Assembly (NCBI RefSeq): GCF_024585285.1
Contig: NZ_CP040755.1
Coordinates: 3,658,001 to 3,722,000 of the forward strand
Direction of reading: 5' to 3'
Length of the DNA: 64,000 nt
Origin: Colwellia sp. M166
Lineage (GTDB): Bacteria; Pseudomonadota; Gammaproteobacteria; Enterobacterales; Alteromonadaceae
Shown here: piece after piece, positions 1 to 10,033 of the stretch
Layout of the letters: every line of letters begins with the position of its first letter
Numbering within the stretch: position 1 is the first letter of the stretch
The notes under the pieces: generated by a model
Databases searched by the model: none
What the model was told of the DNA's origin: nothing
Seen by the model: the letters and a program-made list of their open reading frames with translations, nothing else
Program-made: the position numbers and the translations under genes

Positions 1-510
1 CCCAAGATCAATATAAATTTGTACCGACATGTTAATGACGTTGTAAATACTGTTAAAACCTTATTTAAACAAAAAAACTATACGATTAAGATAAAAATTG
101 ATGAAGCATTGAATGTGTTTACTTTTCCAAGTGCATGGAATCAAATACTGACAAATTTTTTGACCAACTCACATATCCATGGCTTTGAAAATCGTATGGA
201 AGGTGAAATATCCATTGAATTTCAAGTGAATAAAGAAAGCCTAATATTAATATATCAGGATAATGGCAAAGGTTTGGATGAGAAAATAAAAGATAAAATA
301 TTTGACCCTTTTGTCACTACTAAACGTGGCTTCGGTGGCTCAGGCTTAGGTATGAATATAGTTTACAATTTAGTCAACACTAAGTTGGGCGGGAGTATTA
401 AAGTTGTTGCAAGCGATCATGGCTGCTGCTTTGTTGTTAAAGTGCCTTTGCAAACAGAACAAGGAAGTAATACCGAACAGCTAAGTCCAAATTTGAAGTT
501 GATTGATTAA
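1..510 (+). CDS. Sensor histidine kinase, C-terminal part (5' end outside window)
   Basis: The reading frame is open from base 1, so the start lies upstream of the window. What is visible is the HATPase_c ATP-binding domain of a two-component sensor kinase: an N-box (NQILTNFLTNSHIHGF), a G1 box (DNGKGL), an F-box (IFDPFVTTK) and a G2 box (GGSGLGMNIV). The catalytic domain phosphorylates a conserved His in the missing upstream part. The sequence closely resembles the C-terminus of the complete kinase at 18713-20476 (same N-box and DNG.GL spacing), so the two are paralogues. No response regulator lies next to the visible end, so the partner is unknown. The gene after it, a GntR regulator, starts 68 bases later and may not be functionally related. 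Confidence 0.85.
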   Translation, partial: PKININLYRHVNDVVNTVKTLFKQKNYTIKIKIDEALNVFTFPSAWNQILTNFLTNSHIHGFENRMEGEISIEFQVNKESLILIYQDNGKGLDEKIKDKIFDPFVTTKRGFGGSGLGMNIVYNLVNTKLGGSIKVVASDHGCCFVVKVPLQTEQGSNTEQLSPNLKLID

Positions 511-577
511 TATCGGCCTTTTTTGTGTTTAACGTGTGGTTATTTATAATAGCGGCAATATTTTCAGGAAGCCCAGT

Positions 578-1249
578 ATGAGCATAGTATATAAAACCAG
601 AACGCAATTAGTTGTGGAAACACTGAGAGAGAAAATCTTAAGTGGTGAGATTCAAGCGGGGCAACCTTTAAGACAAGCTGCGCTTGCAAGCGAGTTAAAT
701 GTTAGCCGAATTCCAGTAAGAGAAGCTTTACTACAACTTGAGGGTGAAGGTTTAGTGGTTTTTGAACCACATAAAGGGGCAACGGCAACCGAGCTAAATG
801 CTGATCAGGTAGATGAGCTGTTTGAGTTACGTGCGATGCTAGAAGCTGATTTATTGGCAAACTCATTGCCACGTCTTAGCAATGAAAAATTGGAAGAAGC
901 AACACAATTACTGAAAAGGCTTGATAAAGCACTTGGCAAAGAAAATGCGGCTAACACCTGGAGTGAACTTAATTCAGATTACCATAATTGCTTATACTCC
1001 GAGGCAGAACGTCCACAAACTCAAGTTTTAGTTAATATGCTCAATAAAAATGCTGACCGTTATATTCGTATGCATTTACTTTGGGCTGGTGGTATTTCTA
1101 AAGCAGAATCGGAACACAATGAAATTTTAGCGCTATGTAAAGCACGTAACGTTGAAAAAGCAGTTGCCTTGTTGCAACAACATATTTTGGGCTCTCGTGA
1201 TGAAATTAAAGCCTTTTTAAATGAACGGGAATCAATTATTAGTGGTTAA
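578..1249 (+). CDS. GntR family transcriptional regulator, FadR/FCD subfamily
   Basis: A 223-residue DNA-binding regulator. The N-terminal winged helix (about residues 5-70) carries the typical GntR pattern, with SELNVSRIPVREAL as recognition helix and LVVFEPHKGA as wing. The rest is an all-helical FCD ligand-binding domain (about 80-215), where acidic and His residues would hold a metal and a carboxylate effector. The frame extends upstream to 536, but the ATG at 578 is preferred: it has an AGGAA Shine-Dalgarno at 566-570, and the 14 upstream residues do not look like family sequence. The effector and target genes cannot be told from the neighbourhood. The next gene is a SulP transporter about 300 bases downstream, so control of that gene is possible but unsupported. 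Confidence 0.85.
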   Translation: MSIVYKTRTQLVVETLREKILSGEIQAGQPLRQAALASELNVSRIPVREALLQLEGEGLVVFEPHKGATATELNADQVDELFELRAMLEADLLANSLPRLSNEKLEEATQLLKRLDKALGKENAANTWSELNSDYHNCLYSEAERPQTQVLVNMLNKNADRYIRMHLLWAGGISKAESEHNEILALCKARNVEKAVALLQQHILGSRDEIKAFLNERESIISG

Positions 1250-1479
1250 TTCTAACTAACTGGCACTATTTGAGTTAAGAAATGTTCTGCGCTAAAAATC
1301 AATTTTATGCTTTGGCATAGACTTGTTATTTGCTTGAAAATCTTGATGTAATTTTGAGCATATATTGACTTTTTAGCTATATATCTATAGTATTCCCGCG
1401 CCTTCAAGCCCCGAAAGATAACGATTTTTGTTTAGATTACCTGTCATTAGGTGGTTTCGGGTCTATACCTAAAGTATTT

Positions 1480-1516
1480 AAGTACAAGCCAAGTTAATAA
1501 ATTTGGGCTTGTACTT
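1480..1516. promoter_or_regulatory. Perfect 11-bp stem-loop in the leader of the SulP gene
   Basis: AAGTACAAGCC (1480-1490) pairs exactly with GGCTTGTACTT (1506-1516) around a 15-base AT-rich loop. It ends 29 bases before the SulP start codon and is not followed by a T-run. It could be an operator, an mRNA leader hairpin, or a weak terminator for the GntR gene. The remaining gap from 1250 shows nothing else clear. Confidence 0.45.
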
Positions 1517-1545
1517 TTGATGTTCTAATCAAAGTTGAGAAAATA

Positions 1546-3102
1546 ATGTTTGAATTACACGCCAGTAAAGTGGCAAATTTAAAAAATGATGTCTTGTCGG
1601 GCTTTACAGTCGCCTTAGCATTAGTACCTGAAGCTGTTGCTTTTGCCTTTGTCGCCGGAGTTGAGCCTCTTGTTGGTTTGTATGCTGCTTTTATGGTGGG
1701 GTTAATTACCTCTATCTTTGGTGGGCGTCCAGGTATGATTTCTGGTGCCACAGGTGCTATGGCGGTTGTGATGGTGAGCTTGGTGGCTATTCATGGTGTT
1801 GAGTACCTATTTGCCACCGTGGTGCTAACAGGTCTGCTACAAATACTGGCTGGTATATTTAAGCTGGGTAAGTTTATCCGCTTAGTACCTCACCCCGTTA
1901 TGTTAGGTTTTGTTAACGGCTTAGCTATTGTTATTTTCCTTGCTCAGTTAGGGCAATTTAAAGTTACTGATGAGAATGGCGTATTAGCTTGGATGCAAGG
2001 CAGTCAATTAATGATTATGGTGGGTTTAATCGCGTTAACTATGGCTATTATCCACTTTTTACCAAAACTAACCAAAGCAGTACCGTCATCACTTGTGGCG
2101 ATAGTCGTTGTTACTATTTTAGTGCAAAGTCTTGATTTGGATGCACGTACCGTAGTTGATTTTGTTCGTGATATGACCAATGATCCGATGGCATCTATTG
2201 CCGGTGGTTTACCACAATTTAATATTCCTAATGTGCCATTTAACTTAGAAACGTTATACGTTATTTTACCTTTTGCGTTTATTTTAGCTGCGATTGGTTT
2301 GATTGAGTCGTTATTAACATTGACATTAATCGACGAACTAACCGGTACTCGTGGTCATGGTAATAAAGAATGTGTTGCTCAAGGTGCAGCGAATACAGTT
2401 ACTGGCTTCTTTGGAGGTATGGGTGGTTGTGCGATGATTGGTCAATCAATGATCAATGTAAACTCTGGTGGTCGCGGCCGTATGTCAGGTGTTACAGCGG
2501 CACTTGCCTTACTGGGCTTTATTTTATTTGCTTCAAGTCTTATTGAGCAAATCCCTCTAGCGGCACTGGTTGGCGTGATGTTTATTGTCGTGATTGGCAC
2601 GTTCGAATGGTCGAGCATACGTATATTAGGTAAAGTACCCAAAGCAGATGCTTTTGTTATCATCTTAGTTTCAGCGGTTACTGTGGCAACTGATTTAGCT
2701 ATCGCGGTTGTGGTAGGCGTTATTGTTTCAGCACTAGTTTTTGCTTGGGAACATGCTAAACACGTTATTGTTCATCGTTCAGTTGATGGTAAAGGCTCAA
2801 CAGTTTATGACGTCAATGGCCCTTTATTTTTCGGCTCGGTATCAAGCTTTTTAGAGCAATTTGATATGGAAAACGATAGCAATGATGTCATTGTTGAGTT
2901 TAAAAACTCTCGCGTAGCCGATCATTCAGCTATAGAAGCGATTGATACTTTAGCGGAGCGTTATATTAACCGTGGTAAGCAAATGCATTTAAGACATTTA
3001 AGTAAAGAATGTACGCAGCTGTTAACTAAAGCGGGTAGCTTAGTGGAAATCAATGTCATTGAAGATCCTGATTACCATATTGCGACAGATAAACTAGGTT
3101 AA
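1546..3102 (+). CDS. SulP family inorganic anion transporter with STAS domain
   Basis: A 518-residue inner-membrane transporter of the SulP/SLC26 family, which moves sulfate, bicarbonate or related anions, often coupled to Na+ or H+. Residues 1-405 are a run of hydrophobic segments containing the family's early signature ([20 protein letters not shown] and the GLYAAF stretch). The C-terminal third (about 415-515) is a cytosolic STAS domain, beginning near [12 protein letters not shown] and containing [13 protein letters not shown]. Length is normal for the family. The gene appears monocistronic, with a hairpin in its leader. The substrate cannot be read from sequence. Bicarbonate uptake is a common role for marine members, but no carbonic anhydrase lies nearby to support it. 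Confidence 0.9.
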   Translation: MFELHASKVANLKNDVLSGFTVALALVPEAVAFAFVAGVEPLVGLYAAFMVGLITSIFGGRPGMISGATGAMAVVMVSLVAIHGVEYLFATVVLTGLLQILAGIFKLGKFIRLVPHPVMLGFVNGLAIVIFLAQLGQFKVTDENGVLAWMQGSQLMIMVGLIALTMAIIHFLPKLTKAVPSSLVAIVVVTILVQSLDLDARTVVDFVRDMTNDPMASIAGGLPQFNIPNVPFNLETLYVILPFAFILAAIGLIESLLTLTLIDELTGTRGHGNKECVAQGAANTVTGFFGGMGGCAMIGQSMINVNSGGRGRMSGVTAALALLGFILFASSLIEQIPLAALVGVMFIVVIGTFEWSSIRILGKVPKADAFVIILVSAVTVATDLAIAVVVGVIVSALVFAWEHAKHVIVHRSVDGKGSTVYDVNGPLFFGSVSSFLEQFDMENDSNDVIVEFKNSRVADHSAIEAIDTLAERYINRGKQMHLRHLSKECTQLLTKAGSLVEINVIEDPDYHIATDKLG

Positions 3103-3175
3103 ATAGGCGATAAGATGCGATAAGCTATACTTATCGTATCTGTTTAATAAGGCAATTTAATTTAAGTATAAATAA

Positions 3176-3481
3176 ATGCAATTAGAATTTTTTGATGTGC
3201 CTAGTCCTTGCATTGGTGTTTGTCAGTCTGATGATAAAGGCCAATGCTTAGGCTGTTTTCGTACCCGAGACGAACGCTTAAATTGGCTGTCATCAGATTC
3301 TGTTCAGCGTCAGAAAATTATTAAGCGCTGTCAGCAACGTAAGAAGCGTAAAAACCAACCTGTTAAAGTTAAGCTTGCGGAAGTAATTGTTGAAAATAAA
3401 CAAGCGTCTCTACTTGATGCACCGAGTAAGCCGCGAATTGATAACAGCAGTGATTTTGACTTTGATGATTTTGAATTATAG
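3176..3481 (+). CDS. DUF1289 small Cys-rich protein
   Basis: A 101-residue protein. Its N-terminus (residues 9-50) matches the DUF1289 family: PSPCIGVCQSDDKGQCLGCFRT, with four cysteines spaced like a metal or Fe-S ligand set, followed by ERLNW and a basic QQRKKRKN stretch. The C-terminal half is low-complexity and acidic, ending SDFDFDDFEL. The family's function is unknown. The Cys pattern suggests metal binding, which is an inference. It lies 73 bases after the SulP gene on the same strand, so co-transcription is possible. Confidence 0.75.
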   Translation: MQLEFFDVPSPCIGVCQSDDKGQCLGCFRTRDERLNWLSSDSVQRQKIIKRCQQRKKRKNQPVKVKLAEVIVENKQASLLDAPSKPRIDNSSDFDFDDFEL

Positions 3482-3699
3482 CCTACTGCTTAGCCCATTT
3501 ATCGCAGATAGCTGACAGTTCAACGCAATTGCATAACTCCCCTTTATCTCTGGCTTGTTGTCAGAGACATTTCATAATACTGTAGTATTAATAATTATAA
3601 ATTACGTCAGTAGTTCACGTTAATAATAAACTCATATAAAAAATTGCCAAAATGACATAATGTTTTTTGCAATTTATGCAGTAATACAGGAAATATCTT

Positions 3700-5082
3700 A
3701 TGCAAAAATTTCTCCCATCGCTAGTGATGGCAGCACTTTCTGTTGCCTTAACCGGTTGTTTGCAAAACGAACAGCAAGATGAAAAAGTGGTGATAAATAA
3801 AAACCCATACCCAAGTACTTATCAAGTATTACCGCTACAAACAACACTGATTAAAAATGCTACCGTACTGACAGGTACGGGGACTCGTATGGATAATGCT
3901 GATGTTTTGATGGTCGACGGTAAAATCAATAAAATTGGTAAAAATTTAAGTGCTGATGGGGCGGTTGAAATTGATGCAAATGGTAAATGGATAACGCCGG
4001 GTATTATTGATGTACATTCACATTTAGGGGTTTATCCAAGCCCGTCGGTTGAGTCGCATTCTGATGGCAATGAAATGACTTCGCCTAATACGTCTGAAGT
4101 ATGGGCTGAGCATAGTGTTTGGCCACAAGACCCAGGTTTTGAAGCAGCACGTGCTGGTGGTATTACGACCTTGCAAATTCTACCAGGCTCAGCCAATTTA
4201 TTCGGTGGTCGTGGGGTTACTTTACACAATGTACCTAGCCCAACGATGCAAGGTATGAAATTTACGGATGCACCCTATGGCTTAAAAATGGCTTGTGGTG
4301 AAAATCCCAAGCGAGTTTATGGCAGTCGTAAAGTATTACCATCAACGCGTATGGGTAATATGGCCGGTTATAGAATGGCATGGGCAGAAGCTACTGAATA
4401 TAAACGGGCATGGGAAAAATATGACCGTGATTATGCCGCTGGCAAAAATCCAATTGCACCTGTTCGTGATATAGAGCTAGACACCTTAAAAGGTGTGTTA
4501 GATGGTGATATTTTAATTCATAACCATTGTTATAAAGCTGAAGAAATGGCGATGATGATCGATCTGGGTAAAGAGTTTAACTATAACTCGGGGACATTCC
4601 ATCATGCGATAGAAGCATATAAAATCGCTGACAGCTTAGCTGAAAACGGTAATTGTGCTGCCATGTGGCCAGACTGGTGGGGCTTTAAAATGGAAGCTTA
4701 TGACATGGTGCATGAAAATGTAGCGATTGTGAATGCAGTCAAAAATTCGTGTGCAATCGTGCATTCAGACTCTGCTAATACTATTCAACGCTTGAACCAA
4801 GAAGCGGGTAAGGTTATGTACCGTGCTAATGAAAATGGCTTTGCTATAGCGCCTGAATTAGCGATTACGTGGATCACCGCCAATGCCGCTAAATCACTTG
4901 GTTTAGCAGATAAAACCGGTAGCTTAGAAGCAGGAAAAAATGCTGATGTGGTTATTTGGAATCAAAATCCATTTAGTGTTTATGCGCAAGCTGAGCAAGT
5001 ATTTGTTGATGGTGCGAAAATTTTCGACCGTTTTGACGAAAAGTACCAAGCAAAAAGTGATTTCCTGTTAGGTCAGAGATAA
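3700..5082 (+). CDS. Exported lipoprotein amidohydrolase (imidazolonepropionase-like)
   Basis: A 460-residue metal-dependent hydrolase of the amidohydrolase superfamily. The N-terminus is a lipoprotein signal with lipobox LTGC (Cys 20), so the enzyme should be anchored in the periplasm. Metal ligands are present: HxH in IDVHSHLG, further His residues in ILIHNHC and SGTFHHA, and the late Asp in AIVHSDSAN. The C-terminal segment (TGSLEAGKNADVVIWNQNPF) is the usual composite beta-sandwich of imidazolonepropionase-like enzymes. The substrate is unknown, with dipeptides or cyclic amides typical for secreted relatives. It is followed after 10 bases by a second, related gene that lacks the HxH motif, and the two are probably one operon. 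Confidence 0.85.
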   Translation: MQKFLPSLVMAALSVALTGCLQNEQQDEKVVINKNPYPSTYQVLPLQTTLIKNATVLTGTGTRMDNADVLMVDGKINKIGKNLSADGAVEIDANGKWITPGIIDVHSHLGVYPSPSVESHSDGNEMTSPNTSEVWAEHSVWPQDPGFEAARAGGITTLQILPGSANLFGGRGVTLHNVPSPTMQGMKFTDAPYGLKMACGENPKRVYGSRKVLPSTRMGNMAGYRMAWAEATEYKRAWEKYDRDYAAGKNPIAPVRDIELDTLKGVLDGDILIHNHCYKAEEMAMMIDLGKEFNYNSGTFHHAIEAYKIADSLAENGNCAAMWPDWWGFKMEAYDMVHENVAIVNAVKNSCAIVHSDSANTIQRLNQEAGKVMYRANENGFAIAPELAITWITANAAKSLGLADKTGSLEAGKNADVVIWNQNPFSVYAQAEQVFVDGAKIFDRFDEKYQAKSDFLLGQR

Positions 5083-5092
5083 GGTGAAAATA

Positions 5093-6346
5093 ATGACGAA
5101 TTTTAAACTATTTAAATCATCGCTGATTGCTCTGGCGCTAGCGAGTTCAACAGCAAGCTTTGCCGAAAGCTTTGCTATTACTAATGCCACCGTGCATACC
5201 GTAACTGACCAAGGTGTGCTTGAGAATGCTACTGTGGTTATTGAAAATGGCAAAGTGATTGCTATTAATCCTGAAAAAATTACCGCTGATGTCACTATTG
5301 ATGCTAAAGGACGAATTCTAACACCTGGATTTATTGGCTCTATGAACCAACTTGGTTTAGTTGAAGTTGGTGCGGTTTCTCGTAGTCGTGATGGCGCTGA
5401 TAAAAAAGCCGATATTACCTTTGATGCAAGCTTAGCGTTTAATCCACGTTCGACAGTTATCCCATACAGTCGTAAGGGCGGTATTACCAGTAATGTTGTT
5501 GCGCCTCATGGTGGTGATGATATGTTCAAAGGCCAAACTTTTGTTGCTGATCTCTCTGGAGAATTTAACAGCGTGCGTATTAGCAATAATAATGTGGTTA
5601 TTGATTTAGGTGCTAAAAGTAAAGGCTCTCGAGCGTTATCACTGCAAAATTTGCATGAGCAACTAGAAGATGCGACAAAAGCGTTAGCGAAAGCTAAAAA
5701 GAAAAATACCAAAGATAAAAAAGAAGCAAAAGAGCCGAGTCGTAAAGCACAAGTAGTTAATGCTTTACTCAATGGTGAAAAAGCCTTGATCGCTTATGCT
5801 GACCGTGCCACGGATTTATTAGCATTACTAAAGCTTAAAGAAACATTTTCATTAGAGCTTGTGTTAGTCGGTGCTGCGGATGCGGTTTTAGTTGCTGATA
5901 AAATAGCTGCAGCAGAAGTACCGGTTGTGGTGGCCGCACTAGATAACTTACCGGGCAGTTTTGACTCTTTACATGCTTCATTAGAAAATGCCGGTAAATT
6001 AACTCAGGCTGGCGTTAAGGTAGCTTTGACCGTTAATGGTGATACTCACAATCTTTATCAATTGCGTTTTCATGCTGGTAATGCCATTGCCAATGGCTTA
6101 ACACGCAGCGCAGCATTGGCATCAGTAACGGCAAATGTTGCTGACGCATTCAATCTTGATAGCGGAAAAATAGCCATTGGGAAAACGGCTGATTTAGTGT
6201 TGTGGAGTGCTGACCCATTCGAATTAAGCTCTAAGGTCAGTAAAATTTGGATTGCCGGTAAAGAGTATTCAACCGAAAGTCGTCAAGATGCTTTACGTGA
6301 CCGCTATACAACAAAAAGTGATATGCCGAAAGCTTACGTGAAATAA
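5093..6346 (+). CDS. Exported amidohydrolase-like protein lacking the HxH metal motif
   Basis: A 417-residue partner of the preceding amidohydrolase. ATG 5093 is preferred over the in-frame GTG at 5084 because AAGGTG at 5081-5086 is a well-placed ribosome site for it. The N-terminus is a Sec signal ending near ASFAES. The fold can be followed by VDKs such as GRILTPGFIGS and the C-terminal GKIAIGKTADLVLWSADPF. Where the family has HxH after the DxH strand, this protein reads FIGSMNQLG, so the main binuclear metal ligands are missing. A Lys-rich segment (about residues 195-220, AKAKKKNTKDKK) is inserted in the middle. It may be a non-catalytic partner of the upstream enzyme or use a different metal site. 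This is inferred from the missing residues. Confidence 0.75.
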   Translation: MTNFKLFKSSLIALALASSTASFAESFAITNATVHTVTDQGVLENATVVIENGKVIAINPEKITADVTIDAKGRILTPGFIGSMNQLGLVEVGAVSRSRDGADKKADITFDASLAFNPRSTVIPYSRKGGITSNVVAPHGGDDMFKGQTFVADLSGEFNSVRISNNNVVIDLGAKSKGSRALSLQNLHEQLEDATKALAKAKKKNTKDKKEAKEPSRKAQVVNALLNGEKALIAYADRATDLLALLKLKETFSLELVLVGAADAVLVADKIAAAEVPVVVAALDNLPGSFDSLHASLENAGKLTQAGVKVALTVNGDTHNLYQLRFHAGNAIANGLTRSAALASVTANVADAFNLDSGKIAIGKTADLVLWSADPFELSSKVSKIWIAGKEYSTESRQDALRDRYTTKSDMPKAYVK

Positions 6347-6374
6347 TTTAACTCGCATAGGCGAGTAATACTTT

Positions 6375-6402
6375 AAAAGCCACGTTAATACGTGGCTTTT
6401 TT
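6375..6402 (+). terminator. Rho-independent terminator after the amidohydrolase pair
   Basis: AAAAGCCACG (6375-6384), a 6-base loop, then CGTGGCTTTT (6391-6400) and further T: a perfect 10-bp stem with a T-run, 29 bases after the stop codon. Confidence 0.85.
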
Positions 6403-6665
6403 ATGTTTTAGTAAATTGTTTTCTCCTTAGACTATGCCCTCACTAGATTATGTTTTTATTCGATTATTCCTTCACTGAGCCATGTCTTTATAGTACTAAG
6501 TATTCACAGCACTATATTTTCATCCCAAAACACTCTAGTTTAGCGTTACCTGTAAGTTGTGATGAATACTTTAGTGCTATCATCCAGCACTTTAATTACC
6601 TAAAATAACTAATATTGTTTGGTACTCAAGCCATAGCAGCAAGATTAACTGCGAGATAGAATGAC
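6403..6665. other. Non-coding gap, nothing recognised
   Basis: AT-rich sequence between the terminator and the mutarotase gene. I see no ORF, tRNA or strong hairpin in it. It presumably carries the mutarotase promoter, but no convincing -35/-10 pair stands out. Confidence 0.5.
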
Positions 6666-7571
6666 ATGATAGACAAGCTACAATTAGGCGTAATACTAGA
6701 GAACGAGTTTGGTCGAGTTGAATGCTTTGAGCTTAGTGATGGTTTGCAAGGGTTACGATTTTTTCATCAACATGGCCAAGGTTCACTGAGTCTATATGGT
6801 GGGCAAGTACTTACTTGGCAGCCAAAGGATGAGCAAGCAGTATTTTGGCTGAGTGATGATAGCCAATACAGTGAAGGCAAAGCTATACGAGGTGGCATAC
6901 CGCTTTGCTGGCCGTGGTTTGGTGGTGAGGTTAAGTTAGCAAATGGCGATATTAGTAAAGCGGCTAATCATGGTTTTGCTCGACAAAGTCAGTGGCAGCT
7001 AACTGATATTCATATGTCATCATCAAACGTTAAAATAGTTTTATCTTTCTCGGGTGATAAACTTTCTCCTGATTGGCCAGCAGCTTTTGAACTAAGCCAA
7101 TCATTGGTGTTTGGTAAGTCATTTGAACAGCACTTAACTATGAAAAACTTATCAGCCCAAGCGGTGGATTATACTGGTGCATTACATAGTTATTTTTGTG
7201 TCAGTAACCCACAACATGTTGAAATTTCTGCGCTAAATAATACTAGCTTTGATGATAAATTGAGTGGTATTGATGATCAACAGTCGTTATTAAGGCATTG
7301 TACAGGTCCGATTGACCGCATTTATCACCGCAGCGACAGTGTAACGATTGTTGATCATAATTGGCTGCGGGAGATTGAAGTATCAAGCCAAGGTTGCCAG
7401 CAGTGGGTATTATGGAATCCTGGCAAAGATGCTGAAAAAATGTTGGATGTTCATGATCAAGGTGAAAATGAATTTGTTTGCTTAGAAGCCGCCAATACAC
7501 ATTGGCAAACCATTGCGAGCAAAAGCAATGCTAGTATGAGCCAAACCATTACACTTCATGCTAAGAAATAA
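6666..7571 (+). CDS. D-hexose-6-phosphate mutarotase (YeaD-like)
   Basis: A 301-residue aldose-1-epimerase-fold protein of the YeaD group, which interconverts alpha and beta anomers of glucose-6-phosphate and related hexose phosphates in the cytosol. Supporting motifs are the N-terminal LSLYGGQVLTWQP, the RGGIPLCWPWFGG segment, HGFARQSQW with the conserved His, and the later NPGKDAEKMLDVHDQ and FVCLEAAN blocks. Length is usual (about 290-305). ATG 6666 follows a purine stretch. It stands alone between a terminator and a convergent diguanylate cyclase gene whose stop is only 22 bases from its own. Confidence 0.85.
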   Translation: MIDKLQLGVILENEFGRVECFELSDGLQGLRFFHQHGQGSLSLYGGQVLTWQPKDEQAVFWLSDDSQYSEGKAIRGGIPLCWPWFGGEVKLANGDISKAANHGFARQSQWQLTDIHMSSSNVKIVLSFSGDKLSPDWPAAFELSQSLVFGKSFEQHLTMKNLSAQAVDYTGALHSYFCVSNPQHVEISALNNTSFDDKLSGIDDQQSLLRHCTGPIDRIYHRSDSVTIVDHNWLREIEVSSQGCQQWVLWNPGKDAEKMLDVHDQGENEFVCLEAANTHWQTIASKSNASMSQTITLHAKK

Positions 7572-7593
7572 ATACCACTAAATCATATTAATT

Positions 7594-9030
7594 TTAATTA
7601 AAAATCACACTTTGATTTTTTCCGCTGCTTTTAGCTTCGTATAAGGCTTTATCAGCACCTTCAATGTAGTCTTCGATGGTTTTATCTTGTAATGGCAATT
7701 GGCAAATGCCAAAACTGATGGTCGTGCTGAATGAACCACTGGTGGTTGATATTGGGAAAGAAATACATGCAATATTTTCCCTTATTCGTTCGACAATAGT
7801 GTGTGCTTGGTTTGCTGTAGTCTCAGGTAATAGCATGACAAACTCTTCGCCGCCCCAGCGTCCAACAACGTCTATTTTGCGTAAGGTTTTTGATAGTTGT
7901 TCTGAAATAATGCGTAAGACATCATCGCCAACTAAATGTCCATAGGTGTCATTTATATGTTTGAAATTATCAATGTCAGCTAAAACAACACAAAGATTTT
8001 TGTTCGCTTTGGCTAGATCATCAAAGCGCCAATGAATATGGCTACGATTAGGTAATTGGGTCAGGAAATCTGTTTCAGAGTGCTTAATTAAACGTGATTT
8101 TAAATAATTAATGCTGTTTAAAAGTATCAAGTAAAAAATAATCGCAATAAAAAGAAACAGTAAAAATCGACCAATAAATATTTTCCAATATTCATTTTGG
8201 TGCGCTGCCGGTGGTGAAACAATAAACATGCGCCAATTTAACTCTTGAATTGGCATTTGAGATATTAACAAACCATCCTCAGTGGTATACATGACTTCTG
8301 CGCTTAAGCTTGCATCAGCTTGATTATTTTTGATAAGTGAACGGTGCCAAGGTAAGTCACTTAATCGGGTGATTAATCCTTTGCGATGGAGGCTTTCTGA
8401 TTTCATAATGTTACTTGATGATAGGGTGATAACACCATTTTCATCAACAAAAAATAATTCAAAACCAAAACGGTCATTGTATTCTTGAAATTTACTGGCA
8501 AAATAATTTAGGTCAATGCCAACACCGGTAAAACCAATGAATTCGCCTTGCTGATTAAAAATTCTATTATCAAAATATAAGTGAGGATTTTGCGCATTGC
8601 CTATATCGCTAAATTGATTGCCAGATAGGTTTTTAAGGCGATGAAACCATTCTGTATCCTCACTTTGTAATGTTGATTCTTTGCCATTGGAATCGAGCAT
8701 GACATTATGCTTTTCTAAGGCAATAAAGGCCATCATATTATATGAGTCGGAAATTTTTCTAAGATAAGTAACTATGTAATCTTTTTCTATTGCTTGCTGG
8801 CTAGCGTAGTCGATAATAAATTGATTGTTAGCCATAAAATTGGCAACACCTAACGGGCGAAGTATTTCACTGGTGACTAATGAAAATAATGGCGTTATAG
8901 CGCTTTGTACTTGTTTGTTATGAGTATTTATTACATCTTTTAGAGTTAAATAGGATGCTAGAATAACCGTAACAATAGTAACGAAAAATATAACTGCAAT
9001 GTAACGATCAAACTTATTGCCAAACTTCAT
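7594..9030 (-). CDS. Membrane diguanylate cyclase with Cache sensor domain
   Basis: A 478-residue enzyme that makes cyclic di-GMP from two GTP. The order is: one membrane helix (about 12-30), a periplasmic double-Cache-like sensor (about 35-275, with SGNQFSDIG and FTGVGIDLNYF strands), a second helix (about 283-305), and a cytosolic GGDEF domain (about 320-478). The active site reads GRWGGEEF at about 391-398, so catalysis is expected. An RxxD inhibitory site (RKID) sits five residues before the GGEEF, so product feedback inhibition is likely. There is no EAL domain. The ligand sensed by the Cache domain is unknown. The gene is monocistronic and convergent with the mutarotase gene. Confidence 0.9.
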   Translation of the reverse strand: MKFGNKFDRYIAVIFFVTIVTVILASYLTLKDVINTHNKQVQSAITPLFSLVTSEILRPLGVANFMANNQFIIDYASQQAIEKDYIVTYLRKISDSYNMMAFIALEKHNVMLDSNGKESTLQSEDTEWFHRLKNLSGNQFSDIGNAQNPHLYFDNRIFNQQGEFIGFTGVGIDLNYFASKFQEYNDRFGFELFFVDENGVITLSSSNIMKSESLHRKGLITRLSDLPWHRSLIKNNQADASLSAEVMYTTEDGLLISQMPIQELNWRMFIVSPPAAHQNEYWKIFIGRFLLFLFIAIIFYLILLNSINYLKSRLIKHSETDFLTQLPNRSHIHWRFDDLAKANKNLCVVLADIDNFKHINDTYGHLVGDDVLRIISEQLSKTLRKIDVVGRWGGEEFVMLLPETTANQAHTIVERIRENIACISFPISTTSGSFSTTISFGICQLPLQDKTIEDYIEGADKALYEAKSSGKNQSVIFN

Positions 9031-9152
9031 ATAAGAAAAACAGTATTGAATGTTATGTAATTTATAGCCTGCTTAGAAAGTTTTATCTACGCTTAGATGA
9101 TTATATTTTTATTGTTATCTGGTCAAAACAATTTTTTATATTGGATTTTTAA

Positions 9153-9830
9153 TTAATTTATTCGTAAATATTTGTTTAATAGTGCTTGTGTAAAGCCGGT
9201 TTTTAAATAAAAGCCACGTGGTAAAGTCATAAAGGGTTGACCATGGCGATTAAATGCTTGAGTTTTTGCTTGGCTGTTGGCTGCTTTGGGCCGTAACTGT
9301 AATACTTGACCATGTCGACCATGAATATTCTCCACATTACCAAGTACTATCATATCGGTCAGCTCTTGCCAGTCTAAAGCAAGTAAATGTTCTTCTTCTG
9401 GTGACGGTGACCAAATAAAAGCGCTGCCGACGATGCGTTCTGCTACTGGAATACTACGTTCAGATACTACGGGGATCCACAATACACGCGCTAGCTTATT
9501 ACGGATGTGGCTGGTTTGCCAGCTTGCACCAACTAAGCCAGTGAGTGGCGCAACGCAAACAAAAGTTGTTTCTAAAGGTTTGCCTTGGTAGTTAATTGGC
9601 AATGATTTTAGCTCAATACCTAAATGTGGAAAGTCGGGCTCTGGCCGAGAGCCTGCACTTGCGCCAAGTACTTGCTCTAATAACAGACCTATCCAGCCTT
9701 TTTCTCGCTTCAGATCTTTAGGTACTGCAACATTAATTGATCGTGCAACTTCTCCTAGCGTCATACCGGCAAGGTTTTGTGCTCGTTTTAGCAACTCGGC
9801 TTCGCTTTTAGGTATTGTGGTGCTCAACAC
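9153..9830 (-). CDS. mutH: DNA mismatch repair endonuclease MutH
   Basis: A 225-residue strand-nicking endonuclease that cuts the unmethylated strand at hemimethylated GATC sites when activated by MutS-MutL. The restriction-endonuclease-type catalytic signature is visible: [16 protein letters not shown] contains the Asp and the ExK pair. N-terminal [10 protein letters not shown] and the [13 protein letters not shown] region also match the family, and length is normal (E. coli 229). Its presence implies Dam-directed mismatch repair in this organism. It is divergent from rppH, as in many gammaproteobacteria. Confidence 0.95.
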   Translation of the reverse strand: MLSTTIPKSEAELLKRAQNLAGMTLGEVARSINVAVPKDLKREKGWIGLLLEQVLGASAGSRPEPDFPHLGIELKSLPINYQGKPLETTFVCVAPLTGLVGASWQTSHIRNKLARVLWIPVVSERSIPVAERIVGSAFIWSPSPEEEHLLALDWQELTDMIVLGNVENIHGRHGQVLQLRPKAANSQAKTQAFNRHGQPFMTLPRGFYLKTGFTQALLNKYLRIN

Positions 9831-10033
9831 TGACCCTTCAATTAATTTGATTTAACTTATTATCAGTCAGCAATGAGGCTTTGAGCAAGGCAATTATTTT
9901 TTTGTTATTGGCAAACCACGCAATGTTAATAGCAAACAACCATCGATACAGATATATTCGCAATATTTCTGTTAATAAGTATTTGCCCAAAAGTGCAGAG
10001 TGTGGAAGAATCAAAGCATTATTTAATGCTGTC

